A DNA stretch of 45,243 bases from Lachnospiraceae bacterium (GCA_029008875.1 JAQXJP010000031.1:1-45243); one strand, 5' to 3'; positions 15,997-24,366 are shown, counted from the stretch's first letter. A program made the numbers and translations. Notes: generated by a model from the sequence alone, not told the origin.

Positions 15997-17214
15997 TCAT
16001 ATTGAAAATTCAATGGTTGCCGGAACAATCACAATAGCCATGACAATCCCCATCATCATGATTAGCGGAAAAATCATCTTGGTGGAAGCCTCCTCCCCCA
16101 GCTTCCGCGCCAGCATGGTTCGTTCCGCAAACGCCGTCTCCGATTCCCTCTGCAGCTGTCGGCATAACCCCACCGAACCCTTCTCCAAATTCTGAATCAG
16201 AATGCGAATCAGACGATAATAGGGGCGCAAACCGATTCTTTCCGCAAAATTTTGATATGCTGTCCGCTCACTCTCGCCCCCTTCCATGGCCCTCATGGTG
16301 ACCAGCATTTCCTCCTGCAATTTCTCTTTCCACTTTGCGTCTTTTAACCTTTTATCGCTTTTAGGAGCGGAAATTCTATTCCATGCTTGCTTAATCGGCA
16401 TTCCACAGCCTACCAAAACAGTCAGTTTGCTCACCAAATCCGGATACGCCAGGAGGAACTCCCGATCCCGCATTTCCTTGGCTTTTTTCCTCTTTTCCTT
16501 TCTCCAAAAAGGAATCAGCATCAAAATCACAAGCTCCAGACCCACAATTTTTTGCGCCGTATGTTCCCTTTCCTCCCCCCAGGACAGGGCTACCCCTGCC
16601 AATTCCTCGGGGAGAGAGATTTTCGTATTCCCCGGGAGCTGTTTTTGTCTCTCAATCTCCTCCGAGATCTCCTGCATCAATTTCTCCGCATCACTCTTCT
16701 CCCAGGGATAGATATGGATAAAAAATCCATACAGCATCTCCTCACCCTCACAGGATAGTTCCGCCTCCACGTAGAGGGTCTCCCCGGATTCGCCAATCTG
16801 CTCCTGTCGCACCTTCCCTTCCGTGTCGAGAAAGCGATAATTCTCGTAGGTCCATTCCGCACTCACCAATCCCCCCACATAGGATTCCCGGGGATGGACT
16901 TCCACCGTCACCCGGTCCGGGTTCTCCCCCTCCCGGAAGAAGGTGCTGTCAATCTCTCTTTGCGCCTCCGCAAAGAGCGCCTCCACCTCCTGCGCAGACA
17001 AGCTCCTCGCTGGTATGTCCACAGAATACGTGCAGTCCTCCAAAATCCCCTCCGCATCCAGAGTGAGAACCACCTCCCGAGCTCCATCCCCGGGTTCTCC
17101 CATGGAAATACAGTTATCCGCATCCAACTCCCCCTGACCTTTTTCAGACCACCACGCCGCAATGGGAAGTCCGATTAGGAGAATCGCCGCAAACACATAT
17201 TTTTTCTTATTCAT
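15997..17214 (-). CDS. tadC: TadC-like inner-membrane platform protein with extra N-terminal extracytoplasmic domain
   Basis: 405 aa, longer than the usual roughly 300 aa of TadC. The last 180 residues (about 225-405) are the T2SSF/GspF-type fold: RKKAKEMRDREFLLAYPDLVSKLTVLVGCGMPIKQAWNRI... ending in a hydrophobic segment MIFPLIMMMGIVMAIVIVPA. In front is an unusual part: an N-terminal membrane helix (YVFAAILLIGLPIAAWW, 6-22), about 190 residues that should lie outside the cytoplasm, then a second helix (VGLELVILMLIPFW, near 226). No known domain recognised in the insert. It pairs with TadB as the platform driving pilus assembly. Gap to tadB is three bases. Confidence 0.88.
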   Translation of the reverse strand: MNKKKYVFAAILLIGLPIAAWWSEKGQGELDADNCISMGEPGDGAREVVLTLDAEGILEDCTYSVDIPARSLSAQEVEALFAEAQREIDSTFFREGENPDRVTVEVHPRESYVGGLVSAEWTYENYRFLDTEGKVRQEQIGESGETLYVEAELSCEGEEMLYGFFIHIYPWEKSDAEKLMQEISEEIERQKQLPGNTKISLPEELAGVALSWGEEREHTAQKIVGLELVILMLIPFWRKEKRKKAKEMRDREFLLAYPDLVSKLTVLVGCGMPIKQAWNRISAPKSDKRLKDAKWKEKLQEEMLVTMRAMEGGESERTAYQNFAERIGLRPYYRLIRILIQNLEKGSVGLCRQLQRESETAFAERTMLARKLGEEASTKMIFPLIMMMGIVMAIVIVPATIEFSI

Positions 17215-17217
17215 CTC

Positions 17218-17955
17218 TCACACCTGTATTGTAATAATTCGCTCTGCAACAGCGATTGCAGCCACGTAGCATCCCAAACACCCACTCATGATTCCGACGC
17301 CTAGCCAATTGTGATATAAGATGTCCAGGTATCCGTCGGAGGAAACGCGCAGGAACAGCAGGATAAACATGGGTATCACATCCATTATCTTCTGCTCCAG
17401 ACTTTTTGAGGCGACCATAACCTGAATTTCCGCTTCCACCTCCATTTTCTCCCTCAAATGATCGGTTGTGGTGGATATGATGTCCGTCAAATCCCCACCG
17501 GTGCGCTTGGCGTAGGAAAACACCTCGGAAAAGCGCATGATATCCTCCACCCCCGAGCGATCAGCGAATTCTTTCAACAACTGCTCAACGGGCCGATTCA
17601 GCGCAATCCCCCGATTCATCTCCTGCAATTCGAGGGCCATCACACATTGCTGTCCGTGGAGAATCGTCACCTCCTTCTGTGCTTCCTTCCAGCAATTCTC
17701 GATGGCCATTCCCGCCAAGAGCGAGGTCTGAACCACGCGCATTGCATCCACAAACTGCTGCGCCAGCTTTTGCTGCTCCCTTGCCGTCTTCCTTCTCCTC
17801 TCCCTTTTCAGTAGGAAGAAGAAAAGGGGTGGATAACCCAAGAGCGGCCATGGGCTGTCGTAAAACAAAAACGCTACCAAAAGAATCATTCCCGCTCCCT
17901 GCAAGCCGGCCCCAAAGATTTCCCGGAAGGACAGTTGACCCTTTTTATCCCCCAT
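17218..17955 (-). CDS. tadB: TadB-like inner-membrane platform protein
   Basis: 245 aa. Two N-terminal hydrophobic segments (about 17-50), then a T2SSF domain (about 65-200: QQFVDAMRVVQTSLLAGMAIENCW...GDLTDIISTTTDHLREKMEVEAEI) and C-terminal membrane helices. With TadC it forms the membrane platform that TadA acts on. The start at 17955 has AAGGAGGT eight bases upstream and overlaps the tadA stop by 11 bases. Confidence 0.9.
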   Translation of the reverse strand: MGDKKGQLSFREIFGAGLQGAGMILLVAFLFYDSPWPLLGYPPLFFFLLKRERRRKTAREQQKLAQQFVDAMRVVQTSLLAGMAIENCWKEAQKEVTILHGQQCVMALELQEMNRGIALNRPVEQLLKEFADRSGVEDIMRFSEVFSYAKRTGGDLTDIISTTTDHLREKMEVEAEIQVMVASKSLEQKIMDVIPMFILLFLRVSSDGYLDILYHNWLGVGIMSGCLGCYVAAIAVAERIITIQV

Positions 17956-19120
17956 TTGTAACCTCCTTTGAATGAATCAACTCCCCGCATTTCACCAGGT
18001 TCCCCTTCACCCTCCGAAACAGCGGATTCAGCACAATTTCTCCGTCCTTGATTCCCTCCAGTTTCACAATCTCCAGCACCTTTCGGCTCTTGTCGCGCAT
18101 TCTTCCCAGGTGGACGATAATGTCCACCCCCGAGGCAATTTGTTTTCGAACCGCCAGTAGCGGCAGATCCATTCCCATCAGCACCATCATCTCCAGGCGC
18201 GACAATACGTCTACACAGGAATTGGCATGAATTGTGGAGAGGCTTCCATTGTGCCCTGTATTCATAGCTTGGAGCATATCGAAGGCTTCCGCCCCCCTGC
18301 ATTCCCCCACGATGATGCGGTCAGGGCGCATCCGCAATGAGGTTCTGATCAAATCCCGTATTGTGATGGCCTCCGCGCCCTCACAATTGGCATTCCTTGT
18401 CTCCAGCCTCACCAGATTCTCAATCTCCAGAAGCTGCAGCTCCGCAGAGTCTTCGATGGTAATAATCCTCTCATCCCCGGGAATGTATTGGGACAAGGCA
18501 TTTAGGAATGTGGTCTTCCCCGATCCTGTTCCTCCGGATATCAGTATACTGTAACGCTCCTCAATCAGCTGTTTTAGCAGGCAAGCCGCCTCTTCAGTAA
18601 TTGCCCCCCTCTCCAGGAGTTGGGCCATGTCCATGGGATGGCTCGGAAATTTCCGGATGGTGAGCGCGGAACCGTCGATGGCGATGGGTGTCAGCACCAT
18701 GTTCACCCTGGACCCGTCCTCCAATCTGGTATCCACGATGGGGGAACTGAGATTGATGGCACGATTATGCCTTGCCACAATCTGTTGAAAGATGTCCTCC
18801 AGCCTTTCTTCCGACGAAAATCTCCCCTCAAATCGGTACATCCGCCCCTCCTTTTCATAGAAAATGCAATTGGGGCCATTCACCATAATCTCGCTGATTT
18901 GCGGATCCTCCACCAGTTTTTGTATCACATCTAATTTTCGCATGGCGTTATACACCTGCTGTGCCAAGGACAGCCTGGCCTCGATGGACAGATATTGTTC
19001 CCTGGAGCACTCTGCAATCTGCCGCGCAATCAAATCCTCCAGCTCAGCATCCTGAATATCCTTGCTCAGGTCAAGCTGTGCAAGAACTTCCCTCTTAATC
19101 CGCAACACCAGCTCATCCAA
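17945..19120 (-). CDS. tadA: Tad pilus assembly ATPase TadA (CpaF family)
   Basis: 391 aa secretion ATPase powering pilus extension (and probably retraction). N-terminal domain to about 160 (DPQISEIMVNGPN, IVDTRLEDGSRVNMVL), then the ATPase core: Walker A SGGTGSGKTTFLN (196-207), Asp box TIEDSAELQL (221-230), Walker B DRIIVGECRGAE (267-278) and His box TGHNGSLSTIHAN (288-300). All catalytic residues are intact. The start is TTG at 19120 with AAGGTGG six bases upstream, overlapping the tadZ stop by 8 bases; the nearby ATG is out of frame. Confidence 0.95.
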   Translation of the reverse strand: MDELVLRIKREVLAQLDLSKDIQDAELEDLIARQIAECSREQYLSIEARLSLAQQVYNAMRKLDVIQKLVEDPQISEIMVNGPNCIFYEKEGRMYRFEGRFSSEERLEDIFQQIVARHNRAINLSSPIVDTRLEDGSRVNMVLTPIAIDGSALTIRKFPSHPMDMAQLLERGAITEEAACLLKQLIEERYSILISGGTGSGKTTFLNALSQYIPGDERIITIEDSAELQLLEIENLVRLETRNANCEGAEAITIRDLIRTSLRMRPDRIIVGECRGAEAFDMLQAMNTGHNGSLSTIHANSCVDVLSRLEMMVLMGMDLPLLAVRKQIASGVDIIVHLGRMRDKSRKVLEIVKLEGIKDGEIVLNPLFRRVKGNLVKCGELIHSKEVTNGG

Positions 19121-20141
19121 TTTTTGCCACCTTCGGGGTCACCCCGCGAATACGGTCTCCAAACTCGTTCCATTTCCACTGCTCGACCAGTCGCTCACAG
19201 CTGGTAACAATCCCTGTCATCAGCGGAACCTCCATTGGCACCATTCTGTCCAGCAAGGCCGTATATCCCCGCCGCTTCATCTCCTCCACCAACTCGTATT
19301 CCCGCCATTGGCAGAGCCCGCTTTTTCTCTGTAGAAGAATGACCTGATTACATTGATACAGGAATTCAAAAAAGCCGGTGAACCGAGATCCCAAATTGAC
19401 GAGGATCACTTCGTAGTTCATCTCCGATTTCAGCAGCTGCATCATCTTGGTATAGGTGGAAACCGATGCTTCACTGATACACTCCGTGCTCTCGGCAGAA
19501 AAAATATAGTCCACCTTATCCTTGTGGGAGATGCAGGCTTGCAGTCGTTTATTGGAATAGGTCCCACTTTCCGCCATCACCATCAACTCCTCCAGACCGT
19601 ATTTTGAGGGGCTCTCAATCAGTTGGGACAACCCGCTGTTCTCCTGTAAATCCAACACAAGAACCGACTGTTCGTCCGCCAGAATGGATGCCATGGTTGC
19701 AATAAACGGCATTTGATACTCATTCTCTGCCAGTGAATACACTGCTGTCACCTTGGTCTTCGCGGATAAAAAGCCTCTGTCACAGACCTCCCGCACCTCC
19801 CCTCCGATGCAGCTCATAATTTCATCCACGAGAGTGGTAATCTCCTGATATTTTTCCGTGATTCGAATGTGTCCCTCACATAGGTCTTCCGGCGGATCCT
19901 GCTCCTCAGTGTCTATCAGATACAGAATCGGTTCCATCCTCTTTTGTGCCACGGAACAGATTTCATCCGGATAGTCCCCACATAAAATCACATCATATTC
20001 CTGCTGTCCCTCCCACAACTGCTGTGGGTCACTAAACAGGAACAATTCAAATTGACTCTTATAGTACGTCAGCATACAGCTTGTCAGGCGCGTCTGGTAC
20101 TCCGGTTCCCCGATGCACAGCGCCAGCCGAATCTTGCGCAT
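19113..20141 (-). CDS. tadZ: TadZ/CpaE-like ParA-fold protein
   Basis: 342 aa. An N-terminal receiver-like domain (about 1-115: IRLALCIGEPEYQTRL...VILCGDYPDEICSV) is followed by a ParA/MinD-type fold (about 130-340). The P-loop is destroyed: where KGGxGKT is expected the sequence reads YSLAENEYQMPF; the Walker A' region VLVLDLQENSGLSQL is kept. TadZ places the Tad machine at the pole. Absence of the P-loop suggests a nucleotide-independent role or partnership with another ATPase. The SD AAGGAG precedes the ATG by 6 bases. Confidence 0.88.
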   Translation of the reverse strand: MRKIRLALCIGEPEYQTRLTSCMLTYYKSQFELFLFSDPQQLWEGQQEYDVILCGDYPDEICSVAQKRMEPILYLIDTEEQDPPEDLCEGHIRITEKYQEITTLVDEIMSCIGGEVREVCDRGFLSAKTKVTAVYSLAENEYQMPFIATMASILADEQSVLVLDLQENSGLSQLIESPSKYGLEELMVMAESGTYSNKRLQACISHKDKVDYIFSAESTECISEASVSTYTKMMQLLKSEMNYEVILVNLGSRFTGFFEFLYQCNQVILLQRKSGLCQWREYELVEEMKRRGYTALLDRMVPMEVPLMTGIVTSCERLVEQWKWNEFGDRIRGVTPKVAKIG

Positions 20142-20159
20142 AGATGCTCCTTTCCATCT

Positions 20160-20684
20160 TCAGACAAGCAGTTCCAAGGCCATGGCGGCAATTGTGCCAA
20201 GTAACACCGGCAGTGAAAAATGGATCACGTTCCTGCTCTGTGCAAGATCCTTCGGGTAGGGCCTGTTCTCGCCACCCGCCACGTGCCACAAGTGCATAAG
20301 CCCGCTGATTACCCGTACCCGAAGTTCCCTCGCGCACAGCAGCTTCACCAGCGCATAGGCCGCACCAATCACCAGCGCAAAAGCCATGGTATTCACCAGC
20401 ATTTGAAAATTTACAAATCCACCAATTACGGAAAAAAGTTTGATGTCGCCTGCGCCCAGCGCACCGACAAGATAAAAAAGATATAGCACGATAACCGGAA
20501 AAGAAATGTTCCAAAGAACAGATACGATGCCTTCCAAGCCATATACGGCCAAATGAAGGCAGATTGCCAAAACAATCCCGAACAGAATCAGCCGGTTACT
20601 GATTCGCAGGAATCGGTAATCCAGAACCACTGCCACCCCAAGGATTGCCAGCAGAACCAGATCGCATGCGTTTTGCACACTCAA
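20160..20684 (-). CDS. tadV: A24 prepilin peptidase (TadV/CpaA-like), first gene of the tad operon
   Basis: 174 aa with about six membrane helices. Conserved A24 residues are visible: D in VVLDYRFLRISNRLI and the GxGD motif GALGAGDIKLFSVIGG with its Lys. It cleaves the pilin leader and is the better-conserved of two peptidases in the operon. The start appears to be TTG at 20684 with GAGGTGAT upstream; no good ATG fits. A consensus promoter lies 35-60 bases upstream. Confidence 0.9.
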   Translation of the reverse strand: MSVQNACDLVLLAILGVAVVLDYRFLRISNRLILFGIVLAICLHLAVYGLEGIVSVLWNISFPVIVLYLFYLVGALGAGDIKLFSVIGGFVNFQMLVNTMAFALVIGAAYALVKLLCARELRVRVISGLMHLWHVAGGENRPYPKDLAQSRNVIHFSLPVLLGTIAAMALELLV

Positions 20685-20718
20685 GGGTGCATCACCTCTT
20701 TCTGAGATTGTAAATCGG

Positions 20719-20747
20719 ATTATAGCAACCTGATTTTTCTCTGTCCA
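20719..20747 (-). promoter_or_regulatory. Promoter of the tad operon
   Basis: Minus strand: TGGACA (20742-20747), 17 bases, TATAAT (20719-20724). It precedes tadV by 34 bases and should drive the roughly 9-kb operon down to the FHA gene. No other strong promoter was noticed within the operon. Confidence 0.88.
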
Positions 20748-20871
20748 GTGCTTTTTCCGATTTTGGAAATATTTTGTTATCCTTCTACAAAAATAAACCG
20801 CCGATTTTTGTATAGAATTACATTTTTCGGATTATACTTGTATTAGAACTTCCAAAAAGTGGGTGAATAAT

Positions 20872-21114
20872 ATGATTTTTCGTAAAAGAACACAAAAGGA
20901 TACATTAGATAACGGATATGTGCTGTTGCTCGACAGCCTGGCCAAGACTTCGGAGGAATTGCAAAGTGCCTATGACACTCTGGAAAATGTGACGGATCCG
21001 GATCTCATTGATGCATATATTTATCAGGCAAAGGCGGTCCAACTGCGCTACAAATGCCTGCTGGAATCCATAAAAAAAATGGAGGGCTCTTACGCAAAGA
21101 ACCCTCTATTGTAA
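20872..21114 (+). CDS. YaaL-like small protein (DUF2508)
   Basis: 80 aa, helical and charged. The pattern (basic start, LLDSLAKTSEELQSAYDTLENVTDPDLIDAYIYQAKAV, then RYKCLLESIK) resembles Bacillus YaaL / DUF2508 proteins of unknown function. The ATG at 20872 follows GTGGGTG by six bases; a GTG at 20863 is also in frame. A TATACT (20833-20838) with a weak TTGTAT 19 bases upstream could be the promoter. The last 25 bases overlap the end of fliS on the other strand. Confidence 0.78.
   Translation: MIFRKRTQKDTLDNGYVLLLDSLAKTSEELQSAYDTLENVTDPDLIDAYIYQAKAVQLRYKCLLESIKKMEGSYAKNPLL
21083..21105 (-). terminator. Terminator of flagellin-fliS, inside the end of yaaL
   Basis: Nine-base stem (21083-21091 with 21097-21105, one G-U pair) followed, minus strand, by a run of eight T at 21072-21079 a few bases further on. 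Both the fliS stop codon region and the 3' codons of the convergent yaaL-like gene lie within it. Confidence 0.7.
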
Positions 21115-21566
21115 CTGTTTCCTGTGAAATTTTCCACCAATTCCCCACGCCCGTAGGTTATTCCGGCAACAACCTGCTGCGCGTTGCTCATCAAAGGTCC
21201 TGAAGTATCCTGTCTCGCGGCTTCCACGAAGCCGATATACAGTTTCTTCAGGATTTTTTCTGCTTCCTCCAGCCCCTCCGGGCGATTTTCATACAGCGCT
21301 CGGGACAGCTCCCTGTTGGAAAACTGATAGAGGGCGTATAGCCTGCCGGCGATTTCATACTGAAAATCCAATGTAGCTATCAGCCTTCCAAGCGTGGCCT
21401 GAGCCTTGTGTATTGCGGTTTTGAAGACATCGTGATCCTTGCTTGCTAACGCTTCCTTGGCATCCTCCACATAGGCAAAGAATATATCGTAGGTGATGAC
21501 CACCAATTCCCCTCGGTTACATTGGCTGAGTCTTCGGTTAAAATCAAGAATCTGTTCCTTTTGCAT
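21090..21566 (-). CDS. fliS: Flagellin export chaperone FliS
   Basis: 158 aa. Binds the flagellin C-terminus and keeps it unpolymerised until export. The family pattern is clear: NRRLSQCNRGELVVITYDIFFAYVEDA near the N-terminus, a four-helix core, and the clostridial C-terminus with GITYGRGELVENFTGNSYNRGF. It follows the flagellin gene by 12 bases; the SD GAGGTGG precedes the ATG. Confidence 0.93.
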   Translation of the reverse strand: MQKEQILDFNRRLSQCNRGELVVITYDIFFAYVEDAKEALASKDHDVFKTAIHKAQATLGRLIATLDFQYEIAGRLYALYQFSNRELSRALYENRPEGLEEAEKILKKLYIGFVEAARQDTSGPLMSNAQQVVAGITYGRGELVENFTGNSYNRGFFA

Positions 21567-21578
21567 CTTGCCACCTCA

Positions 21579-23018
21579 CTACTGCAACAGGGATAGTACG
21601 GTCTGCGGGAGATCGTTTGCCTGTGACAGCACGCTTGTGGCAGCCTGCTGCAGCACGTTCTGCTGTGTGTATACAACCATCTCCTCCGCCATGTCGGTGT
21701 CGATCAATGTGGAGTATGCGCTGGTCATATCTTCCTCGGTCTCGCCCAGGCTCTCGGATGCGTATTCCAGACGATTCTGGAATGCACCGATTCTGGACCG
21801 CACCTCGTTGAGTCTCGCCATGGCATCGTCCAGAGTGGAAAGCGCGCGCTTCGCTCCCTGGGATACGGTTACATCGATAGTATCCAGATACAAGGTCTCT
21901 GAGGAGACCTCCGGAATGCTGAGCTTCATGGTCTGGTACTGGTTACCGCCGGACTGAATGGTCATCGCACCAATCTCCGTAACATCCAGGGTGAAGTTTC
22001 CGTTGACTGCGTCCGGCGCCGTAGCACCTGCAGCGGTGGGATCGAATTTTTCGTCCAACAGAAAATCGATGGAGAATCCGTTAAAGTCGGAGATCTTGAT
22101 TCGATTACCGTCTGCGCTCACAAGAGTCGTGGATGAGAACCCTGCATTTTCGTAATCGGTGGGAATGGAAACCTGTGCGTCCTTTCCCGTCTCTATTTTT
22201 TCAAACATATTTGTCTCGGTATTCAGTGTTCCGCCTAAACCGAATGCGGCATCGATATCCGCGGTTGCGCTGATTTCAATCGCTGCCGAGCTTCCGTACC
22301 GCTCACTGGTAATGGTCATGCTGTTTCCGCTCCACTGGGCACTGCATCCCGCCTCCGCAAGACCATCCTGCATAGCCTGGTAAAAATCATCCTGACTCAT
22401 GTCCTTCGTCAGGTTAATGGCAACACCATTCACGCTGAAGGTTCCCTCCACATTGATGGGGTCAGCTGTGGGGATTGTCATGGTTGTCTCCGCCTTTTTT
22501 GCGGCTTCCGTGATATTGACGGAATATTTTCCCACCACCACACTGTCGGAAACGGCAATTCTGCCCGCGGCCGTCGGCTCCGCATACACACGGACATCGG
22601 AGGAGCCGTCCAACAGGTTTTTGGTATTGTATTCCGTATCGCCGGAAACTCTGTCCACTTCCTGGCGCAGCTGCTCAATCTCGGCCTGAATGGTCTGTCT
22701 GTCCTCCAGACAGTTTGTGCCGTTTGCCGCCTGGACGGTAAGCTCACGCATACGCTGGAGAATGCTGGATACCTCATTCAATGCGCCGTCTGCAATCTGC
22801 ATCACGGACACGCCGTCGGATACATTGGATTCCGCCTGGCTCAACGCTGCAATCTGCGCTCTCATCTTGTTGGAGATGGCCATTCCCGCGGGGTTGTCTC
22901 CCGGCTTATTGATTTTGTAACCGCTGGATAAACGTTCGATGGATACGGACAGCTTTTTCTCCGTTCTCAACAACTGGGAGTTTGCTCTCACTGCGGACAT
23001 ATTCTGATTAATCTTCAT
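21579..23018 (-). CDS. fliC: Flagellin
   Basis: 479 aa, filament subunit. Conserved D0/D1 N-terminus (MKINQNMSAVRANSQL...SIERLSSGYKINKPGDNPAG, then MRELTVQAANGTN) and C-terminus (LNEVRSRIGAFQNRLEYA...QQAATSVLSQANDLPQTVLSLLQ end). About residues 175-390 form a variable surface region with alternating beta-type segments. The ATG at 23018 is preceded by AGAGGG. The leader of about 75 bases carries a sigma-D-like promoter and two hairpins presenting GGA, suggesting CsrA control; fliS follows in the same transcript. Confidence 0.97.
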   Translation of the reverse strand: MKINQNMSAVRANSQLLRTEKKLSVSIERLSSGYKINKPGDNPAGMAISNKMRAQIAALSQAESNVSDGVSVMQIADGALNEVSSILQRMRELTVQAANGTNCLEDRQTIQAEIEQLRQEVDRVSGDTEYNTKNLLDGSSDVRVYAEPTAAGRIAVSDSVVVGKYSVNITEAAKKAETTMTIPTADPINVEGTFSVNGVAINLTKDMSQDDFYQAMQDGLAEAGCSAQWSGNSMTITSERYGSSAAIEISATADIDAAFGLGGTLNTETNMFEKIETGKDAQVSIPTDYENAGFSSTTLVSADGNRIKISDFNGFSIDFLLDEKFDPTAAGATAPDAVNGNFTLDVTEIGAMTIQSGGNQYQTMKLSIPEVSSETLYLDTIDVTVSQGAKRALSTLDDAMARLNEVRSRIGAFQNRLEYASESLGETEEDMTSAYSTLIDTDMAEEMVVYTQQNVLQQAATSVLSQANDLPQTVLSLLQ

Positions 23019-23046
23019 AGTATTACCCTCTTTTTCCTGCTCTCTT

Positions 23047-23087
23047 ATGCATCCGTGCACCCATCTGTTCAACTGTCCCTGTTGAAC
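23047..23087 (-). promoter_or_regulatory. Candidate CsrA-binding hairpins in the flagellin leader
   Basis: In the mRNA, the first hairpin (23067-23087) has a 7-bp stem GUUCAAC/GUUGAAC with loop AGGGACA, and includes ACAGGGA, close to the CsrA consensus ACARGGAUG. The second (23047-23060) has a UGCA stem with loop CGGA and continues as CGGAUG. Both expose GGA between promoter and SD, as in the Bacillus hag leader. Confidence 0.7.
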
Positions 23088-23100
23088 TCGTCTGCTTTCT

Positions 23101-23127
23101 ATATCGGACACGGTCCCCGATTTCTTA
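23101..23127 (-). promoter_or_regulatory. Sigma-D-type promoter of flagellin
   Basis: Minus strand: TAAG (23124-23127), 15-base spacer, TCCGATAT (23101-23108). Compare the SigD consensus TAAA-15-GCCGATAT. Leader to the ATG is about 75 bases. Confidence 0.88.
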
Positions 23128-23142
23128 ACAAAAAAGTATAAT

Positions 23143-23171
23143 TTGCAATTCATGGGAAATCATATTATAAT
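23143..23171 (+). promoter_or_regulatory. Promoter of the DUF1858 gene
   Basis: TTGCAA (23143-23148), 17 bases, TATAAT (23166-23171), divergent from the flagellin promoter and about 37 bases from its gene. Confidence 0.82.
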
Positions 23172-23213
23172 AACCACAGCGTTAAGAAATAAAGACAAAG
23201 GAGGCTTTCCTAA

Positions 23214-23423
23214 ATGGCAAGAGTAACTAAGGACACCATGATCGGTGAACTTCTTCAGATTGACCCTAACATCGCTCCGGTTCTTTTGAACATCGGTATG
23301 CATTGTCTCGGATGCCCGTCCTCCCAGATGGAGACCATCGCTGAGGCTGCAATGGTTCACGGGATTGATCCGGATGATTTGGTAGAAGATATCAACGGTT
23401 TCCTGGAGCAGGATTTGGCTTAA
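23214..23423 (+). CDS. DUF1858 / ScdA_N-like redox-type protein
   Basis: 69 aa. DxMIGELLQIDPNIAPVLLNIGMHCLGCPSSQMETIAEAA is the hallmark of DUF1858 proteins, with a CxxC (GMHCLGCP) at residues about 31-34. Related domains occur in ScdA/RIC iron-sulfur repair proteins and beside hybrid-cluster proteins; a redox or metal role is assumed but not demonstrated. The SD AAAGGAGG is strong. Single-gene unit with terminator. Confidence 0.92.
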   Translation: MARVTKDTMIGELLQIDPNIAPVLLNIGMHCLGCPSSQMETIAEAAMVHGIDPDDLVEDINGFLEQDLA

Positions 23424-23443
23424 TCATTGATAATAATCCAAGA

Positions 23444-23477
23444 AAAAAGAGTTCGCATCAAACTGCGAACTCTTTTT
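23444..23477. terminator. Bidirectional terminator (DUF1858 / mecA)
   Basis: Fourteen-base stem AAAAAGAGTTCGCA/TGCGAACTCTTTTT (23444-23457 with 23464-23477), T-rich on both strands, between convergent genes. Confidence 0.95.
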
Positions 23478-23485
23478 CTTTGCTC

Positions 23486-24256
23486 CTATATATCGGCGAG
23501 AACCTGAAGTGCATTCCCCTTGATGATCAACCTGCCGTGCTCCGTGTAATAGGAACCGATGGCATTGGTGTAAGTGCGCTGCTGGGCGTACTCGGACGCA
23601 ATATTGCAGACCTTGTTGAACTCCTCCGGCGTGTGGGAACTCTTGTGCACCATCAGAACATATCGGTTTCTCTGGCGATTGTGGTACAAATCGTTCTCCC
23701 CCCGATAGTATCCGTTGAGAACATGGGCAAGGGTCTCCACCTGATCCAGTTTGCCAAACTCGAACAGCTTTGTGAGATCCACCGCAATCTTGGCGGGCGC
23801 CTCCCGGGTCACAGATACCGGGTTCTCCGAGGGACCTTCCTTTTTCTCCTCCGTCTTGGGAGTGTCTCCCTTCATCTTGCGGAACAATCCCAGGATATCA
23901 TCCGCTCCCTGGGGTGGAAGCAAAGCTTCCTCCATTCCGTCCTCCTCCGGGTACAGCATATCATCATCCGGGTCGGAGAATTTGGAAAATCGGGTATCCA
24001 GTTCCTCCGGATACTCGACCTTGGTGATCACTAAAATAATGGTATCCGTTCCGGTGGGTATCGCTTCCACCATCAATGGAATATCGTTCACTTCAAAACC
24101 AAATTCATAGTTCGCCTGCTGAATCATATCGCGAAAAAGCGTTCTCGCCTTTTCGGAACCATAGGCCAATTCGCTGATTCGAATCTGGCGATCCGCCAAA
24201 TCCTCCTTGGTCAACGTACAACGAATCTGATTGTCATTTACTTTTTCAATTTTCAT
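23486..24256 (-). CDS. mecA: MecA adaptor protein for ClpC
   Basis: 256 aa. N-terminal MecA domain (MKIEKVNDNQIRCTLTKEDL...ELAYGSEKARTLFRDM) for substrate, acidic/low-complexity linker (about 95-150), C-terminal domain (about 155-256: LTKLFEFGKLDQVETLAHVL...SHTPEEFNKVCNIASEYA) that binds ClpC. It delivers substrates for ClpCP proteolysis. The ATG at 24256 is chosen because AAGGATGTGAT, nearly the full anti-SD complement, precedes it; an in-frame GTG at 24265 overlaps that SD. Confidence 0.94.
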   Translation of the reverse strand: MKIEKVNDNQIRCTLTKEDLADRQIRISELAYGSEKARTLFRDMIQQANYEFGFEVNDIPLMVEAIPTGTDTIILVITKVEYPEELDTRFSKFSDPDDDMLYPEEDGMEEALLPPQGADDILGLFRKMKGDTPKTEEKKEGPSENPVSVTREAPAKIAVDLTKLFEFGKLDQVETLAHVLNGYYRGENDLYHNRQRNRYVLMVHKSSHTPEEFNKVCNIASEYAQQRTYTNAIGSYYTEHGRLIIKGNALQVLADI

Positions 24257-24303
24257 TCTAATCACATCCTTACTTTGAAAATCTCCATGTAAATTGTAAG
24301 CCT

Positions 24304-24332
24304 ATTATAATCAAATGTTTTGGGGATGTAAA
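24304..24332 (-). promoter_or_regulatory. Promoter of mecA
   Basis: Minus strand: TTTACA (24327-24332), 17 bases, TATAAT (24304-24309). About 48 bases of leader to the ATG. Confidence 0.85.
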
Positions 24333-24366
24333 GTTCACAAGTCCTTAAAAATTTCTAAAAAAGTAC

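Noticed and set aside
23019..23153. N-terminal extension of flagellin
   Set aside because: Flagellins start MKINxN; the extension covers promoter and leader hairpins.
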